Both the position numbers and the translations under genes were made by a program. This document shows, piece by piece, positions 30,958-41,027 of a stretch of 64,000 nucleotides of DNA. Source of the DNA: Nemertoderma westbladi (taxonomy: Eukaryota > Xenacoelomorpha > Nemertodermatida > Nemertodermatidae); NCBI GenBank assembly GCA_032718475.1, contig JAUCBJ010008708.1, positions 1 to 64,000 on the forward strand, written 5' to 3'. Position 1 is the stretch's first letter, and each line of letters starts with the position of its first letter. The notes under the pieces were generated by a model. The model did no database searches, was not told the DNA's origin, and saw nothing but the letters and a program-made list of their open reading frames with translations.

Positions 30958-33129
30958 TTATACTTCACTAGCAGTATAGATGCGTGTAGGCTCCACACCT
31001 TGCGCATGTAATACTTCAGACCTAACAGGTTGACACAATGTTACAGGGGGTATTGGTATGCCTTTTTGTATATTGACTAATTTGTCGCGTTCCAGTGCGA
31101 TACTTTGCTGCACTTCTTGCAATTCTGCCCTACCTTCCCTTACTGTTCCCTTAAGTTGGTGGACAGTCTCCTGCATCTGTCCGAGCAGGAGGTTCATCCC
31201 CCGCCGTCCCTCCTCTACCCACTCGACCGCCGAAGCGGGAGTCGCCAACATTGTAGCGGGCCGACGCTGGACGACGGGAGACAAATCTTTGATTTCTCTC
31301 TCTGCTTCCAGGACAGGGATATTCTCATGGACTGTTCTACCGGGTACAGGCAGTGTAGTACTGTGTAAAGGGAATTTAGAGTTAAGCTCTGGAAGTACAG
31401 GGGTCTCTAGCACAGAAGTGACTTTGGGAACGACAGGCCTAATTATTTCAGGCTCATCAACTATTGTAGGGAGTCTTTTGACCTGAATAATTTGTTCTGT
31501 GGGTTCTGTACTACCTAAGTCTGTGCTAGTTAGTTGTCTTCTAACCGCCGGGGGCAAATCAGGCAATTTGTGGCGGTGAGATGTTTTTCTACGCCTGCTT
31601 AGACGAGATCTATTTCCTCCACCTACAGGATCGGTGGTTTCGCTTTCCTCCGATGATGTGTATCCCTGGCGTTTTGGAGTAGATCGTCTCATCATCTGCA
31701 TTCGACTAGCAGTTAACTGTTTATTTATGTTGTCTTGTGTCTCTTGCAGATTTTCCAACTCCAGTTGGGTAGTCTGCTCAGACGCTCTCCGTTCTGCTTC
31801 TGCCACTGCCTTTGCCGCCTTTCTTTCTACTTCTGCTTCTGCCGCCGCTGCCTTTCTTTCTCCTTCTGCTTCTGCCGCCGCTGCCTTTCTTTCTGCTTCT
31901 GCCGCCGCTGCCTTTCTTTCTACTTCTGCTTCTGCCATGGCCGCCGCCTTTTGTTCCTCTATCCGTCTTTTCTTTACTTGTTCTTCTTGGACTCTAGCGA
32001 GGCGGAGTTTTTCATCAAATTTAGCTTGGTTTGCAGCTAACATTTCCGCATCGATTGAGTCCAACACAAGCTTGGTTCCTTCACTATTAGGGGAAAGTCC
32101 AGACAGCCGTCTCCTCAACTCTTCATCACCCAAGAAGCGTTGATAGTCTGACAGATAGATGTCTATGGCGTCTCTCGAGGGCGGCTTCTCTGCTGCTGTC
32201 TCTTCGCTTTCCACTTGAGAAAGGGTGGCATCGGTTGGTTCTTCATAGGTTGGTCTCTCAGCCAGCTGGGATTTCCACTGGGCCGTTTCTTGAACTTTGA
32301 GACCTACCCGCTGGAACCAAGTCTTGACAGCAACCTGCAGCGACGTGTCCTGTCTTCTTTTGGAAGTTTCCTCAAAGGCTGATAGGATTAGTCTAATGCG
32401 TAGGGTTCTTTCACGTACTTGATAAAGCAGCTCTTCCTGCTCTTGAGGTCCTTGGGGTTGTCGAAACAATTGTTCTTCCAATCGCTCTAAGGAGCCGAAG
32501 AATCCCTGCACATATCCTGCTGCCGACCTCTTCCAAACAGCTGGATCCATCGTATCTTTAGCCACTCCCATCCTGTGTATATCTTCCCAAGTAGCTTCGG
32601 ACAAATCTAACGGGAGTCCGGGTCCGGGAAAGTTCCATTGTGACTCGACAATAGACATCAATTCTTCCCTGGCGTATCCCACATAACTATCTTGGGTCGC
32701 TCGCTTACTTCTCGCCCAATCGGCTTGATGTTCCTCCACCGCAATCAATATTGTAGTTAGCACTGCGGCAGGAAGGGTGAGAAGGGGATCCGAGTAGGCT
32801 GTAGCCGCCATCTGCACTCCGCGTTCGGGGGTCAGCTCTACAGTATCCGAATTACTGGAGCTATCGGATCGCTGGGAACAAGTTTCTTGACTAGGATGTT
32901 GCTGCTGTTGGACAGCTGCTTCCTGGTTCCGTTTGACTTGGGCCCGAGTGCCGATGATAGACCTATGGTGTTGGATTAGCTTAGGGTCTGATACTACTAC
33001 TGGAGGGATGACCTTTCTTTCAGTAGGAGGTGAGCTGAACTCCTTTCTTAATCGCTCCACACTCCTATCTGTGTCACAGATGGTTGTATCGATTAGACTG
33101 TCTGATAGGTTTTGCTGGGTGTCAGACAT
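30958..33129 (-). CDS. BEL ORF1: 723-residue coiled-coil accessory protein
   Basis: This is an ORF of the retrotransposon placed before gag-pol; I do not recognise a named family. Residues 70-100 are Gln/Ser-rich, and 105-345 form a mixed alpha-helical-looking region (WEDIHRMG near 181, WFQRVGLK near 271). Residues of about 357-475 form a charged coiled coil with iterated AEAERKAAA units. Residues 507-521 are strongly basic (RSRLSRRRKTSHRHK), then comes a Pro-rich linker and a second predicted coiled coil at about 650-700. There is no Cys-His motif, signal peptide or membrane segment. It might act as a structural or RNA-binding gag-like protein. Its stop codon is followed in the same frame by 39 open codons leading into the gag-pol ATG, so the two could be made as one product by readthrough. 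The start is the first ATG. Confidence 0.8.
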   Translation of the reverse strand: MSDTQQNLSDSLIDTTICDTDRSVERLRKEFSSPPTERKVIPPVVVSDPKLIQHHRSIIGTRAQVKRNQEAAVQQQQHPSQETCSQRSDSSSNSDTVELTPERGVQMAATAYSDPLLTLPAAVLTTILIAVEEHQADWARSKRATQDSYVGYAREELMSIVESQWNFPGPGLPLDLSEATWEDIHRMGVAKDTMDPAVWKRSAAGYVQGFFGSLERLEEQLFRQPQGPQEQEELLYQVRERTLRIRLILSAFEETSKRRQDTSLQVAVKTWFQRVGLKVQETAQWKSQLAERPTYEEPTDATLSQVESEETAAEKPPSRDAIDIYLSDYQRFLGDEELRRRLSGLSPNSEGTKLVLDSIDAEMLAANQAKFDEKLRLARVQEEQVKKRRIEEQKAAAMAEAEVERKAAAAEAERKAAAAEAEGERKAAAAEAEVERKAAKAVAEAERRASEQTTQLELENLQETQDNINKQLTASRMQMMRRSTPKRQGYTSSEESETTDPVGGGNRSRLSRRRKTSHRHKLPDLPPAVRRQLTSTDLGSTEPTEQIIQVKRLPTIVDEPEIIRPVVPKVTSVLETPVLPELNSKFPLHSTTLPVPGRTVHENIPVLEAEREIKDLSPVVQRRPATMLATPASAVEWVEEGRRGMNLLLGQMQETVHQLKGTVREGRAELQEVQQSIALERDKLVNIQKGIPIPPVTLCQPVRSEVLHAQGVEPTRIYTASEV

Positions 33130-34475
33130 GTTTAGCTATACGGTTGAATGCCTACTGCTATAGTTACAGTTAAAGCAAGTCTATTAATTCAGTATGACCG
33201 TTGGCCTAGTACCGGTAATTTATTGCAGTATATTAGAATACCGGTATACACTTATAGTATATATAAGTATTGTAAACTAGGTTTGTCACAGAGTACTGGT
33301 ATATAGTTTTAACACAAATATATATAAATATATAATAGGCCTATCGTGAATACCGGTATACAGCTTACACTTATAGTATATATAAGTATAATTATGAACT
33401 AGAATTAATTACAGAATACCGGTATGATTTCAGCCCAAATTTATAGAAATAAATATAATAAGCCTATGGTAAATACCGGTATGTCAATTATTTTAGAATA
33501 ATTGAATTTCTGAATATTTTAGGGTTACTTGGTTACTTTAACTTACTTTATTACCGTTATTTAAGCAGTAGTCCAACCGATATTAAGACCTAGTTGTTGT
33601 ACGGCAGGCCTACTATTTATAAATCGTTTGAGTTGATTTATAATATTTATATACCCGTTTAAAAGGGGTTTTGTCAATATTTGAAATAAATGTTATTATT
33701 TCTGGGGGGTCACTACACAGAAGCTGTGCGCTCTCAGTGAAGTGCTATTTATTGGACACTAAAACAGATAATTCTAATTTACCTAAGTTACTTAATACTA
33801 CGAATGACTTACGATACGGGTGAGATTAAATCTCTAATTAAACACAACAAAATATTACGTACGAAATTTTAGGGTAATTTTACAGGGAACTACAAACCAG
33901 TCTAACAGAGTGTTAGATTTTCTGGTTATTACAACGGACAGGATACTATGGTATTTGAAAATAATAAGTAGTAGTAAATACACTGCATTGTCCAGATAGG
34001 AAAATACCACCGCCTGACGACCTATAGCCGTATCGCTGTAGGTACTACGTTATGTATCACGGAGTGTTCCTACCTGGAAGTTAATTACCGCGGACTACCA
34101 GATCCAACGTGCCTATTAACCACTTTACAACACAAATATACTGCCTACACACTAATTACCTTCGGAAAGCACTGTACACTAAACCCTAAATTAGGTACAA
34201 ATACTGGTACAACAAATAATCAGTAGTTAAATATACTTGAACAGTTAAAAGAACCACGGCATCTGCTGGAGTGACCGGTGCACAAAATCACCAGTCTTTA
34301 CCTACGCCAAGCAGCCCGTGTAGTACCGGGGTTAATTTAACTATAACGGTATGTGTAACAAACACAATTACTGTAGGAATAAACTTGGGGACATGAATGT
34401 TGCGAATAATCGCATAAACTCTGAATAATAAATATTACGCTACCCGTACAGAATACTCAAACAAAATACAAACCA

Positions 34476-34960
34476 AACGCTGGCAGACTACCACCAAGCC
34501 TAAATAAACTACAGTATGTGCAGATTCCAAAATGGTTAGTTAGTATGCGTTCTAACACGGTAGTACGACTTATTCTTTAAGAGGGGATTGACCTTACAGC
34601 GCTGGCTGCCCCAACTTACTAACTGGCACTTTATCAGACAAACTCTACACACGCAGCAATCTCTTCAGACCTAATAATAGCTAGACAACAATCCAGCCTA
34701 CAAAATATCTGAGTAATAACTATTACGGTACCTGAACAGACCACACAAACAAACACAGGCCAAAACGCTGGCAGACTACTATCAAGCCTAAATAAACTAC
34801 AGTATGTGCAGATTCCATAATGGTTAGTTAGTATGCGTTCTAACACAGTAATACGACTTATTCTTTAAGAGGGGATTGACCTTACAGATCTGGCTGCCCC
34901 AACTTACTAACTGGCACTTTATCAGACAAACTCTACACACGCCGTAATCTCTCCAAACCC
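34476..34960 (-). repeat. 288-bp tandem duplication in the BEL leader
   Basis: The copy beginning aacgctggcagactac at 34,476 recurs at 34,764 with a few substitutions. It includes ggttagttagtatgcgttct and cttattctttaagaggggat. The second copy fades after about 34,960. Confidence 0.9.
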
Positions 34961-35187
34961 AACAACAATCCGACAACAGTCCGGCCTACAGTTATCTGAA
35001 CAATCTGAGCAGACTTACACGTCTTCAGCTCAATATTAACTTACTAGGAAATAAAACTGACAGAAATAGACCTAAGTAAAATCCCAATAAAAACCAGGCG
35101 TCCCCGATTTAATATCGAGACCTACCGGTATACAATAATCAAAATCGAATAATACTAATGTACTTATACTGGAAGTACCGGTTAGGA

Positions 35188-35377
35188 CAGTTGGGCCTAC
35201 AGACCTACATCAGTACCGGTTCAAGCAGTTGGGCCTACGGACCTACAGCAGTACCGATTCTGGCAGTTGGGCCTACGGACCTACAGCAGTACCGATTCTG
35301 GCAGTTGGGCCTACGGACCTACAGCAGTACCGATTCTGGCAGTTGGGCCTACGGACCTACAGCAGTACCGGTTCAGG
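35188..35377 (-). repeat. 38-bp tandem repeat, five units
   Basis: Units start at 35,188, 35,226, 35,264, 35,302 and 35,340, each beginning cagttgggcctacggaccta on the plus strand. The three central units are identical; the first is slightly diverged and the last ends in ccggttcagg. The array ends 70 bases from the inner LTR boundary. Confidence 0.95.
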
Positions 35378-35446
35378 TTTACCGGTCGACCGGTACTTTC
35401 AACTTTATTGCTTACTGCAATAAAGACAATAACTGTTATTGTATGC

Positions 35447-36638
35447 GCTTTTGAAGACCTTTAGCAGTTTAACCTGCCAAAATTTATATGTCTTTTGGTT
35501 TATAAATAGACTTTAGAAGTTGACAAATATTTAATACCAATAAACACAACATTAGCAGAAGCCAGCCTAGTGCGCGTCCATTCACCCGCTGGATATACCC
35601 GGGAGACTGGATTCTGAGGGCTTAGATTATTATTGCAGTGTAAGCTTACTGTATTATTCGATTGATCGTTAATAAATAATTTCTGACTAATATTATTCAC
35701 TTTCGGGAAATATTAACAGTTCCTTTAGGACGTGGCGCTCTATCTAGGTAAACAGAGATATGACTTGTACTAAACACAACGGTAAGTTGGTAAGGCTTAT
35801 GATTCACGTATGAGGCGCATTCTTTAGGAAATGCTTAGTTATCAGCCACAATCATGCACACTACCGGTAACACACAATACTGCTCACTAATTTGCCGACC
35901 GTCAATGAATTTTATCATATATAAAGAGAACAGCAACTGACTCATGTAGTGCTTATCAAATAGCATTAAATTCACTACAAACCACAATAATATAAGTCGC
36001 AATCGCTATATATAACCCGTCTCTCTAACCTGTAGTGTATCAAGAAAATTGGGAAATTTGGGTTCTTTATAGATGTTCTCCAAATAATATTCAACCAACT
36101 GATACAAAATATGACAACAGTAAATAGCAGTATAATAATGTATGTTGAACCGATAATGCAAGACTGAACGGAGTTGCACCGAGCCGATTGAGTTGCACTG
36201 ATAACAGTTATACGCTCTATAATTTAAGCCTACTAATGTTTCTTCTAAAGTCTGAAACGAATTGACTCTAGAGCCGGTGTTCCTGGCCTAGATAGAAACA
36301 ACACAACAGTATCAAGAAAAACAGTAAGACTGAACACTCCTAGCACGATCGGCCAAATATCTCCACATCGACAGAAAAAATCGCTCTGATTGGCTGTTAA
36401 GCTAAACAAAGAACCATGTGTCCAATGGCCGTTTCCATGTCAGCAACCAGCTGTTAGATGTCGTAATCTGAATCATCAAGGCTAAGCTGTGCCAGGGTAT
36501 TTGGTGCATTGCGGGTTTTTTGCCTTACCATGTCCGCCAAAGCACACATATAGAAGAATGACTTTTATGTCCGTTAAAACACCTATAACGGTACCTTGCG
36601 GGCGAGGGGGACTGAGTATATCCGCAAAAGCTTTTACA
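35447..36638 (-). repeat. BEL 5' LTR
   Basis: The same length as the 3' LTR and nearly identical to it. The internal side at 35,446 continues gcatacaataacag on the minus strand. I cannot recognise a standard tRNA primer-binding site there (no TGG at the boundary). The outer flank reads attt on the plus strand against tgta at the other end, so target duplications do not match. Confidence 0.93.
36005..36016 (-). promoter_or_regulatory. Possible TATA box in the BEL 5' LTR
   Basis: The minus-strand sequence gttatatatagcg lies about 630 bases into the LTR and is identically present in the 3' LTR near 21,050-21,061. It is the best TATA-like match in the LTR, but no initiator or experimental support is available. 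Confidence 0.3.
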
Positions 36639-38369
36639 ATTTCTACACTTTTAACAAACAACATGGGTGTATCTGGTTTGGTCATATATTTCATTGAAGA
36701 AGGATCGAGGCAGTTTAACTACGAGCTTGCTTTGGGGGCACCCATTGACCCTCTGATATCTAAGTAAGTATTGCATTAGGCTATTTCTCTGTAAGGGCGT
36801 AATTTTTAAATGGTAGCTAGTGTTTTTGAAAAACTATATGCCTATCTTTGAATATTTATATTTAGAGTATCCATATTTACACCTACAACACTTTGAAATA
36901 CAGGGGTGTTTTGTTTATGTGCAGAGCTGCCGATTGTACAGTACAATAATAGTAATAGTTCAATTACATCATGCATGAGAAGGGGGGGGGGGGGGGGGGG
37001 TGGGAGGGGGTGTGGATAGGCGCTGGAACTTACTAACTGGGGTGGGTTATATTAAATCATTATCGTCAAACAAACGACCTGAGAGTAAAAAAGTGGATTT
37101 TCGCGTAGTTAAAACCTTCCATTTATTAAAAGTGATCGCGCAGGTATTAAATAATTTATTAATTACCCAATTTGAGTTAGAATATTGAAATATAATACGT
37201 TAAATTGATTTGATTGATTTAAAAACTACATAGCTTAGAGTAGATACAGAGTACAGAGATACAGATTACATAGTTTAGTTTAAAAAAATTATTATGTTTT
37301 CAATAAAATTATTTTGATACCGGTAGGCCTACTATTTAATTACGTAAATTTTAAGAAGATATATTTGGGCATGCGCACATTAAATAGGCCTATATATACA
37401 TTATATATAGACTTATATACTTATTATATATATAGGCTTTCACTTTCTTACTCATATTGATTTTTTTAAGTGAACTCAGTTTTGTATATCAAAATTATGA
37501 ATAAAAATATATTTTATTCATATATTTATTTCTTTATTAACATTAATAATAATTATATTATTAATATAAAAGGCAGGGAATGGAGGAAAAGCGAGACGTC
37601 GCATTTATACAATTATCAGATGCTCAAGTATGAAATTATTGTCAACAAACACTTTGATGTTAACCACCATAGGTAGAGTTATATGTAGTTAGATAAAGAG
37701 TTTGGATCCATATTAATCATAATGGATACAGGGAATGACGTTATTGACGGTGCTGCTGTATGCCCTACCTACTGTAGACCTACTGTATATGGTGTACCGG
37801 AAACTGGTCTAACTCATAAGCTGTGTCTTACTGTAGGGACGGTACTATGCACTACACAAATTTGTCCCAGCACGTTCTATAAAATAATTAAATGTGTATA
37901 CTGTATACTATTATTTATTAAATAGAATAATGATATGAAAAATATTATTTGGATTCTAGCGATAAGAATGGTGTGAATTCGATAAAGACACTTTATACTG
38001 TAAAACGCTTTTAAAAAATATTTAGAAGGCAAAATCGATAAAAGGCAAATTCCGGCTTCATGGGGTCAACGACAGTGAGTTGAACAGTTGTGTTTCAAAT
38101 TTAAAGCAATATTAAAAAGATTTGTAGAAAAATTTTGCGGAGGGGGGGGGGGGGGGGGGGGGGATCCATGTCATCATAAAATTACACTATATTTACGGGT
38201 CATGGTGTACAGTAATAAAGGTAAACTTGCCGGAATAGACAAAGTAACAACAGTACAATGAAGACAATAATATTCTCACTTTTGAGAACTTTTAAACTTT
38301 TATACCAAGTTTTTTATACAGTTTTATACTACTTATAAATTTATGGGGATGGGAGGGGAGTACCAATAG
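36639..38369. other. AT-rich spacer with an exon-like patch and two G homopolymers
   Basis: From 36,647 to 36,764 the plus strand is open beside the LTR and ends at ctaa|gtaagtatt, a good splice-donor-like sequence; the encoded peptide (MGVSGLVIYFIEEGSRQ part) is unknown to me, and this is weak evidence for a host exon. G runs lie at 36,982-37,000 (19) and 38,142-38,163 (22). The rest is AT-rich with no gene. Confidence 0.35.
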
Positions 38370-38620
38370 ATACCGCCCTCCAACAATACTTTAGTGTCGG
38401 GAGTGGCCTTTGAGACAGCGACACCGGTTCAAATCCAAGTGAAGAATGTATAAATTTGGCACTGCTGTATCCCAAGGAAATACACTTTGGAATACAATGG
38501 GATTCAAAACACCACGGGAACCTGGCATCTACTGGGTGAGTAAATAAAGGTTTAGATACTTATTGGGTGTTCTTCCGTGGAAGTTAATGTGCGATGCCTT
38601 GTATGAAACTACTGCAAAAG
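38370..38620 (+). repeat. Possible tRNA-related SINE
   Basis: A good pol III B-box (ggttcaaatcc, 38,426-38,436) follows a tRNA-like stretch (gtcgggagtggcctttgaga) about 30 bases upstream that could contain an A-box. The body (aaggaaatacactttgg, ctgggtgagtaaataaagg) has the feel of a short interspersed element. There is no second copy in the window to define its ends. Confidence 0.35.
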
Positions 38621-39094
38621 TCAAGAAAGTGCCCGTCGATTTGCCTCCTGTTGTTCGTGTGTCACGTCTACCTATAACTTTACTTTTACTTTACTTAACT
38701 TAACAGTAATGCCCAGCATTATATAATATAATACAGTATAATGATAAATTATGCTGTTGCGCAATGCACAGCTGCCAATGTATTGTGATATGTTTTTGTT
38801 CCAAGCATTATTATGCATAAATCATAAATCATTATAGAAGCTTTGACAAATAACATATGTACCAATTACAATTAAACTATCATTGCATTAATATAAAACT
38901 ACATAATGACGTTAATTATGCGTTTATAGTAATAACTTAATTAGGTTCTTTCGTGCTTTACTGTATTATACTACAGTATGTTCTGTTGCTTGTACTGTAG
39001 TTAGAGAACTAATGGAGAAGGAACAATGTGTTTCTGAAAGCATAATAGTTTAGTTATAAGTGTACTTTAATGTAAGAACAAGAAAACTTGCCGT

Positions 39095-40527
39095 TGTAAC
39101 AGGAAAATATGCCCCCCCGGGAAATGTGCCCGGAGGGGCATATTTTCCTAGGAAAAAATGCCCCCCCGGGCAAATTTCCCTAGGAAAAAATGCCCCCCCT
39201 TAGGAAATTATGCCCCCCCTGAATTATACAATAAACAAAACGTATTACTACTAAAACTTACAAAAATTATACAAAACAATAAACAGTCACTACCAAATGA
39301 AGGAAAGGAGCAGGTTACAGAGGCAGGCCTTTCTAACCAAAACAATAAACGATCATTTAACTAATTGAGGGAAAGGAGCAGGTTACAGAGGCGGGATTTT
39401 CTAACCAAAACAATAAACAGTCACTTTAGCAAATCAGGGAAAGGAGCAGGTTACAGAGACGGGATTTTCTAACCAAAACAATAAACGATAACATTACCAA
39501 TTGAGAGAAAGGAGCAGGTTACAAAGGCGGGATTTTCTAACCAAAACAATAAACAATCACTTTACCAAATCAGGGAAAGGAGCAGGTTACAGACTTAAAA
39601 AAGCTTGGAGCTGCTCGGCGCCCAGCCCACACAACACCACACACTCGCACTGCTGTTATACCAGTACTTACTACAGTAGGCTACTGACTTAGATACTTCG
39701 ATACTTAGATACATACTGTAGTTCGAGTTGTCAGGTGTATTTGGTTGGATTTGTCATTGGTCAGTTGGTGTCATTTCGGTATATTCAGGTATATTCAGTT
39801 CAGCTGTTACACCTAAACCCAACTGAGTAACAGTTATTCATATTCATTCATGTTCATTCATATTATTATAGTTTGCAGGTGGGGAGGATAAATTTTCTAA
39901 TAATAAAAAGGTTAAAACAATATAACCTCATTACAATAAATTTATCGTACTACGAAATTGGAGAGGAGCAGGTTACACACAATGTTTTCTAACCAGAACA
40001 ATAAACGATACATACTGAATAACCGGCAACCGGTCTGCCAGTATTGTATCCATTGACAATAAGGAAGGGAACGGAGCAGTCTGGCAGTGTATTTTGAATT
40101 TATTGCAATAACATTGGGGGGACCAAATCCGCGAACGAGGACCCAATCCGCTAGCAGATTTGGTCCTAGGGAGACCAAATCTGCTAGCGGATTGGGTCCG
40201 GGGGGACTAAATCCGCTAACAGATCTGGTCCGGGGGGACCGATTCTTCGGGGGACTGAATCCGCTGTTACACCGGTACCGTACTATTCTTCCAACTATTA
40301 CAAGTTCTGCAGTTGGTAGATTAAAAGTGGCTACCAGCAGACCGGTATCGTACCAGTTTTCAGACTTTTGAGGGGGGCTAATTTTCCTGAGCGGAGGCAT
40401 TATTTCCTAAGGAGAAAATGCCCCCCCGGGCTAAAATTCGTAGGAAAAAGTGCCCGGGGGGACATAATATCCTAGGAAATAATGCCCCGGGGGGCATATT
40501 CTAGGGGGGGCTGATTTCCTTGTGACA
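39095..40527. mobile_element. Ginger1-like non-autonomous element with CCGT duplication (copy 1)
   Basis: The left end tgtaacaggaaaat pairs with the reverse complement of the right end (tgtcacaaggaaat). Both satisfy TGTNR. Perfect 4-bp target duplications CCGT lie at 39,091-39,094 and 40,528-40,531. The subterminal regions are dense palindromes built from ggggcatattttcctagga. The interior has a 68-bp array, a part shared with the 10.2 kb element, and a nested second right terminus (ctgttaca|ccgg at 40,264-40,275), implying two Ginger-like sequences merged. No transposase ORF. Confidence 0.7.
39301..39597 (+). repeat. 68-bp tandem repeat inside the Ginger-like element
   Basis: Units start at 39,301, 39,368, 39,436, 39,504 and 39,572 (the last partial), each with gaaaggagcaggttacagag followed by ttttctaaccaaaacaataa. 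An identical array lies at 52,967-53,263. Single diverged units are near 39,958 and 10,890. Confidence 0.95.
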
Positions 40528-40744
40528 CCGTATCTCCTAAGTTAGAACTATAGAGCCATAGAGATGCATGATATGACAATGTAACGAAATTTTTTGAAAA
40601 ATTTCAACTCATATAAAACATTATATAAAGCACCACCAGACTACTGACTACACCTGGTTTTCTTAAATAATTTTAAACTAATATTTATTTATTTTATATA
40701 AATTCATTGTTCATATAAATTCAAATAATAAATACATAATTAAC

Positions 40745-41027
40745 ACAGAATTAATACAATATAATGAATGGGAGAATCTTTTAGGCTCGTTAAGCCAAGG
40801 AATGCCTGTTCACCACCATGGGTGATCTTCCACAGTAAACCCTTCCTCTCTGTTTCCCAATATGCCTTGATTCCCATTTATCGACCACTGGAGGATGACA
40901 GCCGGGGTTGGGCTAGGCTGCAGCATTTAAAGCACTGTGCCCAAACACTGCTGCCCCATCTAGGGATCGAACCAGGGCTCCCTAATCGGAAGCACAGTAA
41001 TGTCACCACTAGACCAAGCTGCTGCTT
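40745..41027 (-). repeat. tRNA-derived SINE (copy 1)
   Basis: On the minus strand a tRNA-like head starts near 41,027 (gcagcttggtctagtggtga). It has an A-box-like tctagtggtgac and a perfect-looking B-box ggttcgatccc at about 40,967-40,977. A non-tRNA body and AT-rich tail follow towards 40,745. The head would fold like a tRNA T-arm (gccctggttcgatccctag). An 89-codon plus-strand frame across it is spurious. Confidence 0.7.

Larger units (their letters stand above)
33130..35446 (-). other. BEL leader with two tandem-repeat arrays
   Basis: This is 2.3 kb of non-coding sequence between the 5' LTR and ORF1. It holds five 38-bp units right beside the LTR and a 288-bp duplication, plus many accggta/taccggt palindromes in 33,200-33,500. 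It could contain packaging or expression signals, but none can be named from sequence. Confidence 0.6.
20492..36638 (-). mobile_element. 16.1 kb BEL/Pao LTR retrotransposon with accessory ORFs
   Basis: Two direct 1192-bp LTRs bound the element. In sense order (minus strand) it holds: 5' LTR 36,638-35,447; a 2.3 kb leader; ORF1 33,129-30,958 (coiled coil); gag-pro-RT-RNase H 30,840-27,148; RNase H end plus integrase 27,172-25,043; about 1.8 kb of non-coding sequence; ORF3 23,210-21,762 (zinc knuckles); a purine-rich tract (gggagcgg) just before the 3' LTR 21,683-20,492. DUF1759-like gag, DUF1758-like protease, A17-type region and integrase followed by a DUF5641-like tail are diagnostic for BEL/Pao. 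Typical members are roughly 5-9 kb, so this one is about twice the usual size. About five LTR differences suggest a young insertion, yet no clear 5-bp target duplication is visible and pol is frameshifted. Confidence 0.92.

Noticed and set aside
31634-32143. Cys/Phe/Ser-rich ORFs on the plus strand inside BEL ORF1
   Set aside because: Antisense shadows of the Glu/Ala/Lys coiled-coil codons.
39301-39597. CRISPR-like array
   Set aside because: Units are contiguous 68-bp repeats with no unique spacers, in a eukaryotic transposon.
40957-41027. A functional tRNA gene
   Set aside because: The B-box is good, but the acceptor stem does not close and a long non-tRNA body follows; SINE is the better reading.
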